From assembly GCA_023129115.1 (NCBI GenBank), contig JAGMCR010000015.1, positions 1-64,000 of the forward strand: 64,000 nucleotides of DNA, in the 5' to 3' direction. A program made the translations under genes and the position numbers. This document shows positions 39,230 through 48,051 of this stretch, piece after piece; position 1 is the first letter of the stretch; every line of letters begins with the position of its first letter. The notes under the pieces were generated by a model. That model ran no database searches and was not told where the DNA came from. It saw only the letters and a list, made by a program, of their open reading frames with translations. This stretch comes from Candidatus Iainarchaeum sp. (lineage in GTDB: Archaea > B1Sed10-29 > WALL01).

Positions 39230-41437
39230 TTATCCCTTTTTTCTTCTGTGGTAGCCGTCGCGCTTCCACGCCTTGAACACTTTTTCCCGGGTGCGTTGCT
39301 TCACGCCCATTGCCTCTGCCAGCACGCTTGCCGTGAACGGGTCAACGCCGTGTTCCGCATGAATCCTGAGCAGCGCGTCACGCTCTTGCTGCTCTGTCCG
39401 GCTCTGCGAAAGGGCGTCACTAATTGTCCGCAATACCCTCTGCGCTTCTGTCCTATCCTTCTTGCCAAACTTCTCCACTCCCTCAACCGCTTTTTCCCTG
39501 GCGGCGATTTCCGTGCTGGGGAAGTGGTCTTCCACGATGCACACCGGTTCGCACTTCGCTTTTAGTTGTGTGAATTGAACCAGTTCGCCCGGCGTGATAA
39601 CCAGTTTGCCGAACGAGTCCCTGAACACCTTGTCGCCGATGAACTCGCCGACGTACTTCAGCATGGTCTTCTGGCTTTTTATGCCGAGGTAGTCCATGTA
39701 GTGCTGCACAGTGTTTTTTTCGCGCGCCGGGTTTTGGCTTGGAATGGTCCGCGTGACATGGTCGTAAAACTTTTTCTTCCTCGCCTCCATGGAGCGCGGC
39801 GGCCTCCGCTCCGTGGTTTCGCGCCTGTCGCCCCACTTTCGTGTACTCGGAACCCCCAGTTTGAGCCTATGCCTGAGCATGCTAAAGTTTATTTTTTCAA
39901 CGCTGTTCTGGAATCCCCAGCGCTTCCAGTTGTCGAGCATACTGGTCTTGGTTCGCTGGGGCAGGTCCAGTGCACTGGCGAGCACTGTCGCCATCAATGG
40001 CGTGACCCCGTGGTCGAGGTACACGTCATAAATCCTCTCCCTTTCTTCTTCCGCTGACCTGCTCTCCTGGACTGACCTCGCGATGTGCTTGAGGACGTGC
40101 TTGGCTTTTCTGAGGCCGAAGGACTGCAACAGCTTGAAGCTATTGGCGAACCTCCTCTTCGGTATCTTGGCTTTTTTGCCCTTCCTGCCGCCGTAATAGG
40201 GGCAGTACTCCACAGTAAGAGAGTGGGGGTCGGTCATCATCCTCTTGGCGACTACCCCGATGTTGTTGCTGACTGTGGGCTCAAACAATTGGCTGTACTT
40301 GTCCCTGAAGTCCTTGTGCCTGAACAATTCCACGACATAGTCCTGGACAGTGTCCACCCAGTCCACCCCAAGCATTTGCCGGTAGTACTCGAGCACGTCG
40401 CCTCCTGCCGCCTCGTGTTCTTTGGCGTCTGTCTGCATGACGTGCTCGAACAGCATTTGCTTGCGCTTTTGCCTGGAATAGCTGGACTCGTGCTTGACCC
40501 TGGCCTTGATGATGAAAGCGTGGCCCTGATTTTTCTTGAGCTCCTTCAGGTCCCCGCGCAGCGTGTTTTTTTGGATGCCCAGTTTTTTGGCGAGGCGGGG
40601 GATTGTCGTCGGCCCTTCCTGCAGGGCCTCGATTATTCGCCTGTGCCGCATCTCCTGCTCCGGCTCTGTCAGTTCCCCGTGCTTTTCCCTGAATTTTTTG
40701 TCCTTGAGCAATTCATTTAGGTCGAGGTAGTACGGCCCGCCAGTGACCCCTGCTTCGGCGAGCTTGTTTTGCACGTGTTCTTTGAGGCCGTGGCCCATCC
40801 ACTCCTCGGTCTCCATAATGATTTTGCGCATGAGCTTTTGCCGGGCGTATTTAGTGGTGTATTGTGACTTGTACAGCGCGAGCTTCTTGGGCTTGGCCCA
40901 CAGGTTGTCGTCGTCGATTACTTCGCGTATCTGCCGTTCTGTCGCGCCTTGCGACAGCCCGAACTCTTCTGCCAATTCCTCTGCAGTAAACGCTTTTCCT
41001 GACCCGAACGATTCTTTTATTCGTGCCTCGCGCTCTTCTTTCGTCAGCTCGACTGCCGCGGCAAAGTCTTTTTTGAAGTCTTGTTCTTGTGCCAGTTCTG
41101 CTCTATAGACATCTATTCTTCGTGTGGTAAGGCCGAATTTTTTCTTGAGTTGTTTTTTGGTGGTGACCCATGACTTTCGCTTGCCCTTGGCCGCGGCTTT
41201 TTTCATGTACTTGCGCATCAAGTGCTTGGCCATGGTCTTCCTGAACCCGAGCGAGGGCTCCCACTGGATTTCCTCAAGCTTTTTCTGTACCACGGGGTCT
41301 TCCTTGAGCGCCTTGAAGTCCAGCTTTATCATGCCGTGGGTCACCCCAAACTCGCTGGCGAGCTCCCGGGGCGTGAAAAGCTCTTCCTTAAGCAGCTTCT
41401 TCTTTATCGATTTCCTGCGCTTCTTCTGGATATTCAC
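39230..41437 (-). CDS. Large protein with multiple HTH-like repeats
   Basis: LFTPRELASEFGVTHGMIKLDFKAL; AFTAEELAEEFGLSQGATERQIREV; TTIPRLAKKLGIQKNTLRGDLKEL; MATVLASALDLPQRTKTSMLDNWKRWGF / FTASVLAEAMGVKQRTREKVFKAWKRDGY. Confidence 0.7.
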   Translation of the reverse strand: MNIQKKRRKSIKKKLLKEELFTPRELASEFGVTHGMIKLDFKALKEDPVVQKKLEEIQWEPSLGFRKTMAKHLMRKYMKKAAAKGKRKSWVTTKKQLKKKFGLTTRRIDVYRAELAQEQDFKKDFAAAVELTKEEREARIKESFGSGKAFTAEELAEEFGLSQGATERQIREVIDDDNLWAKPKKLALYKSQYTTKYARQKLMRKIIMETEEWMGHGLKEHVQNKLAEAGVTGGPYYLDLNELLKDKKFREKHGELTEPEQEMRHRRIIEALQEGPTTIPRLAKKLGIQKNTLRGDLKELKKNQGHAFIIKARVKHESSYSRQKRKQMLFEHVMQTDAKEHEAAGGDVLEYYRQMLGVDWVDTVQDYVVELFRHKDFRDKYSQLFEPTVSNNIGVVAKRMMTDPHSLTVEYCPYYGGRKGKKAKIPKRRFANSFKLLQSFGLRKAKHVLKHIARSVQESRSAEEERERIYDVYLDHGVTPLMATVLASALDLPQRTKTSMLDNWKRWGFQNSVEKINFSMLRHRLKLGVPSTRKWGDRRETTERRPPRSMEARKKKFYDHVTRTIPSQNPAREKNTVQHYMDYLGIKSQKTMLKYVGEFIGDKVFRDSFGKLVITPGELVQFTQLKAKCEPVCIVEDHFPSTEIAAREKAVEGVEKFGKKDRTEAQRVLRTISDALSQSRTEQQERDALLRIHAEHGVDPFTASVLAEAMGVKQRTREKVFKAWKRDGYHRRKKG

Positions 41438-41543
41438 ACTAGACAGTAAGAGTTTCTACTAGATAAAGGTTTTGGTCTAATAACCCCTTTAAACTGGGTT
41501 TTTCGGGAAACCCTTTTATCTCTCCAGTGCATTAATTGTTGTT

Positions 41544-42929
41544 ATGGCCAGGAAAGCGGGGCCTTTGCCTAGACGCGTGATGGAGCTTTGGAACGCGAAG
41601 GCGCGGATTCCCGGGAAAATAAAGGATGTCGTTGTTTCTACTGCTGGAAAGCTTCGGACCAAAAAAGTAATTAAGCGGCTTAACAAGAGCAAGAACCCGG
41701 AGCACCGGAAACTGGCCAAGTGGCTGAAGAAAAACAATTATCACGTGCTTGACGTGAACGAAGAGTTTTTTTCGAGTGGTTTCAAGGACTCGTTTCTGTT
41801 GTATGGTGAGTCTCACCGCAACGAAGAGATGGCGCGTGACCAGGCAGGCCTTGTGCGGAGCATGAAGATTCGGCGCGTTATGCGTGAGGGGTTTGGTCCC
41901 AAGGAGAACTACGATTTTTCGGAGAATCCATTCCCGGCGCCTTATACGCTGCGGGGGATTGTTGAGGGTGCGCCTGAAATGTTGCCGGAAGAGGATTTGA
42001 ATCGCTTGAAGAAAGACTTCAAAAAGACGTTTAGTCGGGACGTGCTTCTCATGGATCGGTTCGAGAACACGTACGAGTCAACTTTGGGCATGTTCCGAGA
42101 GGGAATGAGTCCCGGAGGGCCTCCACACCCACGGTTTCCGGGGCTGGAAAAAGAGGTGAGGGCGGAGTACAAAAAAGCTGGTTGGAAGCACACTGGTGAC
42201 ATTGCAATGGACTTTCTGAAGCGCCTGGAGAATGGAAAAGGCGGGAAAGTTTTGAAGTCTCTTTTCAAGAAGTATGTGCACGATGGCAAGGGAGTAGAGT
42301 CGCATGTTCAGGAACACGTGCTTGGCTTGAACACGTTGCCTGGGTCTTTTGATGAGTTGATGGACACGCCGTTTTATGCGTGGCACCCGGCGATTTATGA
42401 TGCTTTGAAGAAGGGGAAGTACGTGCCGTCGGTTTTGCTGTCGCGGGAGACTGGTTTTGGTGAGTTGGTTCCTACTCGTACGGTGACGGGCCTTAGTGCG
42501 TACTTGGATGGTGCGGAGAACCAGAACGAACGGCTTGATCACGCGATGCAGGACATGCGTGCAGCTAATTTGGGGGTTGAGGATTTGGGGCTGCACAAAA
42601 AGTGTTTAATGGTGTTGGGTCGGCTTCAGGACGTGAGTGGTGAAAAGAAGAAAGAGAAAAAGTACCAGGCAAAATTGGATAAGGTCTTGGCAGATAGGGA
42701 GACAGCGTTTTTCAAGAATGCTATGATGCAGGTCAAGACGACTCCTCACTTGCCTGGCTTAAGCATAATACTTATGGGGGTTGAGCACGCAAAGAAGTCG
42801 TCGAACGTGAACAAACGGCTCAAAAGGCGTGGGGTGGGGTTCATTTCAATAAGGAAGCAAGTCCCACGAGAGCGGGGTGGAGACTTTCTGTACCACCTGG
42901 TTGTCGCAAAGGAAATAATGAAGAAGTAA
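41544..42929 (+). CDS. TraB/TIKI/ChaN-superfamily-like protein
   Basis: SFLLYGESHRNEEMARDQAGLVRSMKIRRVMREGF ... LSIILMGVEHAKK (GExH...E and C-terminal GxxH patterns). Confidence 0.5.
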   Translation: MARKAGPLPRRVMELWNAKARIPGKIKDVVVSTAGKLRTKKVIKRLNKSKNPEHRKLAKWLKKNNYHVLDVNEEFFSSGFKDSFLLYGESHRNEEMARDQAGLVRSMKIRRVMREGFGPKENYDFSENPFPAPYTLRGIVEGAPEMLPEEDLNRLKKDFKKTFSRDVLLMDRFENTYESTLGMFREGMSPGGPPHPRFPGLEKEVRAEYKKAGWKHTGDIAMDFLKRLENGKGGKVLKSLFKKYVHDGKGVESHVQEHVLGLNTLPGSFDELMDTPFYAWHPAIYDALKKGKYVPSVLLSRETGFGELVPTRTVTGLSAYLDGAENQNERLDHAMQDMRAANLGVEDLGLHKKCLMVLGRLQDVSGEKKKEKKYQAKLDKVLADRETAFFKNAMMQVKTTPHLPGLSIILMGVEHAKKSSNVNKRLKRRGVGFISIRKQVPRERGGDFLYHLVVAKEIMKK

Positions 42930-42957
42930 AAGCTTTTATCCCTCCATTTCCTATTCT

Positions 42958-44214
42958 TTGTTAATGTCTATTGACACTCGCTTGGAAGCGCTTCTTGTTG
43001 GTGAGCTGCGGGGCGAGAACAAGAAGGTCCAGAAGCTGTGCATGGACTGGCTTAAGAAGGCCTCGAAAAAGCACAATATTTGGAACGGGCACGCCGAGGC
43101 AGTCATGATTCTTCTGGGGCACCCGCTCGTCAAGACTGATAAAGAAAACATGATGAAGGTCTTGTTGAGGGACACGGCTGACGTGGACCTCAATTTCTTG
43201 TTGAACGTGGGCCCGGCGTTAGCGACGCAGATGAGGCCCCGGGACGTCCCACGGGCGCTGAAGATGGGCTCACAGCTCTACGCGAAGAGGGGCAGCCCTG
43301 AGCACGACCCTGATTTTTTGAGGGGGATTAGGGATATGGCTCGTTCAGAGGGCGGGCTGGTGAAGCTCGAGAACGCCAACAGGATTGGAAACCACATCAT
43401 GAGCCTGGCACCCCAGCATGAGCCAAACATGATTCCTTATATCCAGAGCCTTGGCCAGGAAATGCCCGAGCAACTGGGATTTATCGCGAGCCTGCAGCAC
43501 GTGAAGACGCCTTCGTCGTACTTGTGGCAGCACAACCAGTTACTGAAGACGTTGTCGCGGTACGTGGTTGAGGGTAGGATTGGCGCGGGTGAAATGAAGA
43601 AGTTGGGCGGCCGGTTGATTGATTTGCCGCCGCCGATGGCGTTGACTGCGTTGGCGACGCGGGTGCTTCCTGCGGTGGAGAGTGGTAGTGACTTGAAGCC
43701 TGTGTTGCACGAGCTTGGGCTGAAGCGCGAGAAGAAGCGGCTTGCTGAGGAAACGGTTGCGGAGAACGAGAGGTTCGAGGAGGCGATGCGCAGCATTTGG
43801 CGGGGGAAGCAGGTGAAGCGCGAGGAGTTCGTGAAGGCAGTGAACCACGTTATTGACCATTGCGTTAAGGAATTGAAAATCATTAACGCGGAGTTCAGTG
43901 GCTTGAATTTTGTGTTGGCTCCTGTGGCTGCTCACGAGGCGGATGTTCGTGCGGGCCAGATTTACTCTATTTTGTATGGTTGTGACTTGCGTGGGTTGCT
44001 TGAGAAAGAGGACGTAAAAAAATTCACTAAGCGGATTTTGCGTGAGGTGCATCCGGGTGGCAAGCACGAGGGGTTGAAGCCCGTGTACAAAAAGTGGTTT
44101 CCGATGCTCAGCTACCGGCTTGAGGAAGGCGTGCGTGCTGACAGGGAAGTGTACTTAATCCCGAAGCACCCCGAGTCAATCAAGCGCAAAAAAACAAAGC
44201 GATTAAAGAAATAA
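42958..44214 (+). CDS. Hypothetical helical protein
   Basis: Long open frame after aaagcttttatccctcc promoter. Confidence 0.6.
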   Translation: MLMSIDTRLEALLVGELRGENKKVQKLCMDWLKKASKKHNIWNGHAEAVMILLGHPLVKTDKENMMKVLLRDTADVDLNFLLNVGPALATQMRPRDVPRALKMGSQLYAKRGSPEHDPDFLRGIRDMARSEGGLVKLENANRIGNHIMSLAPQHEPNMIPYIQSLGQEMPEQLGFIASLQHVKTPSSYLWQHNQLLKTLSRYVVEGRIGAGEMKKLGGRLIDLPPPMALTALATRVLPAVESGSDLKPVLHELGLKREKKRLAEETVAENERFEEAMRSIWRGKQVKREEFVKAVNHVIDHCVKELKIINAEFSGLNFVLAPVAAHEADVRAGQIYSILYGCDLRGLLEKEDVKKFTKRILREVHPGGKHEGLKPVYKKWFPMLSYRLEEGVRADREVYLIPKHPESIKRKKTKRLKK

Positions 44215-44276
44215 TGCCCACTTGGTCCCACAGCAGAATCAGCATTTACGAGTCCTGCCCCCTCAACTTCAGCTGA
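44214..44276 (+). pseudogene. 5' fragment F4 of PD-(D/E)XK anchor gene (MPTWSHSRISIYESCPLNFS*)
   Basis: 17 of 20 residues align with MPTWSHSRISTYENCPLKFY; ATG overlaps the preceding TAA. Confidence 0.88.
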
Positions 44277-44377
44277 AACTCAGCCCAGACGAGAATGCCC
44301 CGGCGTTTTCCTTTGGGAAATTCGCCAGGTACCCCGGCAATCCGTTGGGATTCGCCAGGTGGCTCGTTAGACGAGGG
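44271..44377. repeat. Hairpin element copy D
   Basis: GCTGA aac TCAGC; CAATCCgttGGGATTcgccaggtggc; starts exactly where the F4 homology ends. Confidence 0.7.
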
Positions 44378-44615
44378 CGGCACAAGTTTATGGGTAGATT
44401 GTGGCAGTATTGAGACACATTTGGGTTAAGCGAGAAAACAAATGTCATTCTGGATGAGCTCTAAACGGAATTGAAAGCTTAAATATTAGAAAGATTAAGA
44501 TTTATGCAGAGCTGGAGTCTTTGTGGAATCCCCTGGTGGGTAACCTAAAAGGCGTCGAAGGCTTACCACCCACCCGTTGAGGGTGGGGCCATTTTTATTG
44601 CCATTAGCCCTAACT

Positions 44616-45149
44616 TTATATCGTGTGTTCTTCAACAAAGGAGCAAGCACTCTTTTGGCGGGTATACATGCCCAGCATGACATCACTAAGCTGGACTGCC
44701 CTAGAATAAGAATCAACCTCATGCCCATACACGCTAAGGGTTTGGTCCAACTTATTCTTAATCGTAATCTGGATTTCATTTGATTTGTGGCGGATTGGGA
44801 CTGTTTTTCCTGTTATCTCTATAGCCAGTTCTTTCAACAATCGTTCCAGGAAACAATACGTGCTATCTTTCACTTTTTTAACTGCATAGTCCCCCCGGTG
44901 AACATCTATGCTGATAGCCCCATGACGCTCTTCAAAGAGGGGAATCAAAATTTTGCCCATCTCGTGAGGCACAGTCTTCAAATAGTAATATTTTGCAGGC
45001 GTGTCCGGGGGTTTGACGTGATAAAACACAAAACATCTAACGGGAGACGCATCAAAAATGGGGGGAGCATCCTTGAGGATTACTTGCTTCGCTTGACTTG
45101 GCCCGGGGGCCGTGGAAGGCTGTTGGATGGGTTTGTGAGGGACTCTCAA
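44616..45149 (-). CDS. DUF3800-like protein, probably truncated
   Basis: AVQLSDVMLGMYTRQKS and KYYYLKTVPHEMG match QAADIMLGMYSLARSK and NYYLKECPAAIA of 47272..47958. Confidence 0.5.
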   Translation of the reverse strand: MRVPHKPIQQPSTAPGPSQAKQVILKDAPPIFDASPVRCFVFYHVKPPDTPAKYYYLKTVPHEMGKILIPLFEERHGAISIDVHRGDYAVKKVKDSTYCFLERLLKELAIEITGKTVPIRHKSNEIQITIKNKLDQTLSVYGHEVDSYSRAVQLSDVMLGMYTRQKSACSFVEEHTI

Positions 45150-45236
45150 TCCTCTTCCATTATTCTCGCCGATTTAATTTTGGGGATGAACAAAGATTAC
45201 GGGAAGATGGATGGGGTGATAACAAAAAGCATTTAA
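45020..45236 (+). pseudogene. DUF3800-like C-terminal remnant, opposite strand
   Basis: SNGRRIKNGGSI...SSIILADLILGMNKDYG resembles KNGRRIKLSGSI...VQAADIMLGMYSLA. Confidence 0.5.
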
Positions 45237-45472
45237 GGGCGATGGATGCGGGGAATTATGGCCCCCCGCAGGCCACAAACCTTCGACGGTTCAGTGGGTG
45301 AAGCCCTCTGGGGCAATCCCATGAACCTCCAGTTCCGCTGTTTACTTTCGAAACCCTATTTATATGCCTAACCGTTAGGTTTAAAAAGGGGTCGTGGGGG
45401 CAAAACCAGGAAGAGGTGGCCACGCCGCTGCTTTTTGCGGTCACCCAAGAACCACAAAATCTAGCGAAAGGC

Positions 45473-45682
45473 TTAATCCAAAATATTCTTGATGTCACTC
45501 AAACTGTTTTCCAAATCAGTGATATTCTGGGTTATGTCCTGTTCTACATCGGCAACATCTGGTTCGATTGTTGGCTCAGGTGTCGGGGTTGGCGTTGAGG
45601 CCTCTTCTGTGCCACTTATACATCCCATCATAAAAACCATGCAAATAATGGTTGAAACAGCAAATAATTTCCGCATATTCAT
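45473..45682 (-). CDS. Small lipoprotein
   Basis: MRKLFAVSTIICMVFMMGC lipobox, TP linker. Confidence 0.65.
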   Translation of the reverse strand: MNMRKLFAVSTIICMVFMMGCISGTEEASTPTPTPEPTIEPDVADVEQDITQNITDLENSLSDIKNILD

Positions 45683-46983
45683 TCCCCCGTTATCTTGTTG
45701 AACACGTTCTCAAGCTTACGTTCCAAACGGCTCGCATAGTTCTTCAGCTTTAGTTTGTTGCCTTTGGTGTCATTCGGGCCAAGGCCCTTGGTTATGGAAA
45801 GCATTTCGTCGACTTCCAATTGTGTGTCATCTATTGCCCCCATTACCCTTTGCCATTTCATTGCTTTGTTCTCTTCGCCTTTGTTTTGGTAATGTTCGTG
45901 AATGAATTGGACTTTTCCTTCAATAGTATCAAGAAGGATTTTTATCTCCTCGAGCTTGAGGACTATCAACGCCAACTCAGACGAAGGAACGACTTCGTCT
46001 GCCTTGCATTCCCCCAAATAACCCCCCTGAGCCAAGTGTGCGTCAACTGCTGCTTCTGCGACACACATGGTCATATTGGAGTTCGATTGGGTGTGGCATA
46101 GTTGCACCTGGCCGTTTGGACAAGGGTTTGGGGTTGGCCCGGGCGTTGGGCTTGGGGTCGCGGTCGGTGAGGGGCTTGCTGTGGGCGAAGGTGTGGCTGT
46201 TGGGCTCGGCGTGGGGGTGGGCGAGGGTGTGGCTGTTGGTGTCGCGGTCGGAGTGGGTGTTGGGCTCGGGGTTGCTGTAGGTGAGGGGGTTGGAGTAGGT
46301 GTTGCCGTTGGAGTTGGAGTCGCTGTAGGCGTTGGAGTCGCTGTAGGCGTTGGAGTCGCTGTAGGCGTTGGAGTCGGAGTGGGAGTTGGAGTTGGCGTGG
46401 GAGTCGGTGTTGGCGTGGGGGTTGGGCTCGGGTCCTCGTAAACCAATCGAATGAAATCTATCGAGGCTGCGTTATGTTTCGTTAGTTCGGAGTCTTCCAC
46501 GTATACATGAAACTCGGAAGAATTTGGGGTTATCTCGCCATAGTATGTTTCATAGGTATAAGCCACTCCGGTTAATGGCTTGATGGCGTGCACCGGCGTG
46601 CTATTCGCCTCGGTATATACCTTGGTCCCAAAATGCCAGGTGTTCGGCCCGATGTAGGTAGTAAAGTACATGTCATATGTTTGTTCTGCAGTCAAACCTG
46701 TAAGCTTAATATCAAATACTGGCCCACCTGTCCCAAGTGGATCGGTGTATAAACAATCTCCTTCTCTGCAGTTGTCATTATAATTAAGAGCAGCAGCATG
46801 ATATTCTCCCAGAGTACTGGGGACATATTGCCACATATTGTAAGAGCCACCCGGATTGGATTGGAGTGGGATACTCCAATAAGCAGTAACTGCATAATCC
46901 TCTGCCTCGAAATACGCCTCTCCCGCCAGAACTCCAGTAAATAAAACTAAAAGAGCCACTGAAAATAACGCCAATCGATTCAT
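45679..46983 (-). CDS. Secreted protein with long (TP)n stalk
   Basis: Signal peptide MNRLALFSVALLVLFTGVLA; FEAEDYAVTAYWSIPLQSN; about 100 residues of T/P/S/A repeats. Confidence 0.75.
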   Translation of the reverse strand: MNRLALFSVALLVLFTGVLAGEAYFEAEDYAVTAYWSIPLQSNPGGSYNMWQYVPSTLGEYHAAALNYNDNCREGDCLYTDPLGTGGPVFDIKLTGLTAEQTYDMYFTTYIGPNTWHFGTKVYTEANSTPVHAIKPLTGVAYTYETYYGEITPNSSEFHVYVEDSELTKHNAASIDFIRLVYEDPSPTPTPTPTPTPTPTPTPTPTPTATPTPTATPTPTATPTPTATPTPTPSPTATPSPTPTPTATPTATPSPTPTPSPTATPSPTASPSPTATPSPTPGPTPNPCPNGQVQLCHTQSNSNMTMCVAEAAVDAHLAQGGYLGECKADEVVPSSELALIVLKLEEIKILLDTIEGKVQFIHEHYQNKGEENKAMKWQRVMGAIDDTQLEVDEMLSITKGLGPNDTKGNKLKLKNYASRLERKLENVFNKITGE

Positions 46984-47069
46984 AGAAACACCCGGGTTTA
47001 AGGGAGGGCTTTTCTGGTATTTACGGGTTTTGGTAACCATTAAATTCCCCCTCCACCTATCCCTATCCA

Positions 47070-47120
47070 ATGCCTATCTGGCTCCACTCCCGCATTTCGG
47101 CGAGTGAGTCCCTGCCCCCC
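47070..47120 (+). pseudogene. 5' fragment F5 of PD-(D/E)XK anchor gene
   Basis: atgcctatctggctccactcccgcatttcggcgagtgagtccctgcccccc (MPIWLHSRIS...). Confidence 0.75.
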
Positions 47121-47281
47121 TGTTTTTGATATTTAAACCCCTCCAATAACTTTAAAAAGGGTGTTTTTGTGAACCTGTTCTTAGTGCTCGAGGCGTTTGC
47201 GTATCGGCCCTTGGGTTTTACGCGCACGCGCTTGCGACGGCACTCGCCCGGGGCTTTGGGTCCCGGGCTTTTCACTTTATT
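47121..47281. repeat. ~160-bp repeat R, copy 2
   Basis: Near-identical to 36048..36210. Confidence 0.85.
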
Positions 47282-47958
47282 TCTCTTAGCGCTACGCGGT
47301 TGAGCCGCTGGTTTTTGGAGCGGGCGAGAGAGTACATGCCCAGCATTATGTCGGCGGCCTGGACTTCGGGCGATGACTGTGAGCCAATCGAGCCGGACAG
47401 CTTGATCCTTCTGCCGTTTTTGCGGTAAGCGGATAGTGAAGTGCTGTGTTTTTTACGGATTGGCGCAATGTAGGCACCCACCACAGCAAATGAGAGGTTG
47501 GACAAGAGTTCGCTTAGGAATATGTTGGATGGGCGTTGTGAGGAGGGGCTGGGGCTTGGAACCAATGCGTCAAAGTCCGTGTCCGGCACGACTGTAATAC
47601 TGTCAGTGCGTTCGTTGATTAAGTAGCCAATGTCTGCAGCGATGGCGGCGGGGCATTCTTTGAGGTAGTAGTTTCTTCTTGATTTTTCGCCTCTTGTTGC
47701 CAAGAATATGATTGCCCTGAGCCCGAGTGCCTCAAGGGCGTTGTGGTGTTCGGCCAGTATGCGCTCCCTCAGTGGCGCTTTTATGTGTTTCCAGTGGATG
47801 CTGCCGGTGTAGCCGTTCAAGCGAGCGGTGGATTCAATGCTGGAAACAAAGCGGTTGATTGCTTCCGGGCTTCCGACTACTGCACAGATGAGTCTCCGCC
47901 CTTTGCTGTGCCTGCCCTTGTCTTTTGACGTGTCGATGCCGACAGCAATGTTTCCCAC
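47272..47958 (-). CDS. DUF3800-like (RNase H-like fold) protein
   Basis: N-terminal AVGIDTSKDKGRH; QAADIMLGMYSLARSK. Confidence 0.55.
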   Translation of the reverse strand: MGNIAVGIDTSKDKGRHSKGRRLICAVVGSPEAINRFVSSIESTARLNGYTGSIHWKHIKAPLRERILAEHHNALEALGLRAIIFLATRGEKSRRNYYLKECPAAIAADIGYLINERTDSITVVPDTDFDALVPSPSPSSQRPSNIFLSELLSNLSFAVVGAYIAPIRKKHSTSLSAYRKNGRRIKLSGSIGSQSSPEVQAADIMLGMYSLARSKNQRLNRVALREIK

Positions 47959-48051
47959 TGGCCTTAAACACGATTGGACGCCTTAAAAACGGCTTTGCAT
48001 TTGCCTTGCCGAGGCCCCGCAGAGGCAGGAAAAGGTTTTTATCCCGCTTCG

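Noticed and set aside
45240-45440. Possible IS605/TnpB right end and guide RNA remnant
   Set aside because: Some hairpins, but no TnpA/TnpB sequence and no convincing element boundary.
46067-46441. Plus-strand GV-repeat ORF (124 aa)
   Set aside because: Antisense of the (TP)n stalk codons of 45679..46983; low-complexity artefact.
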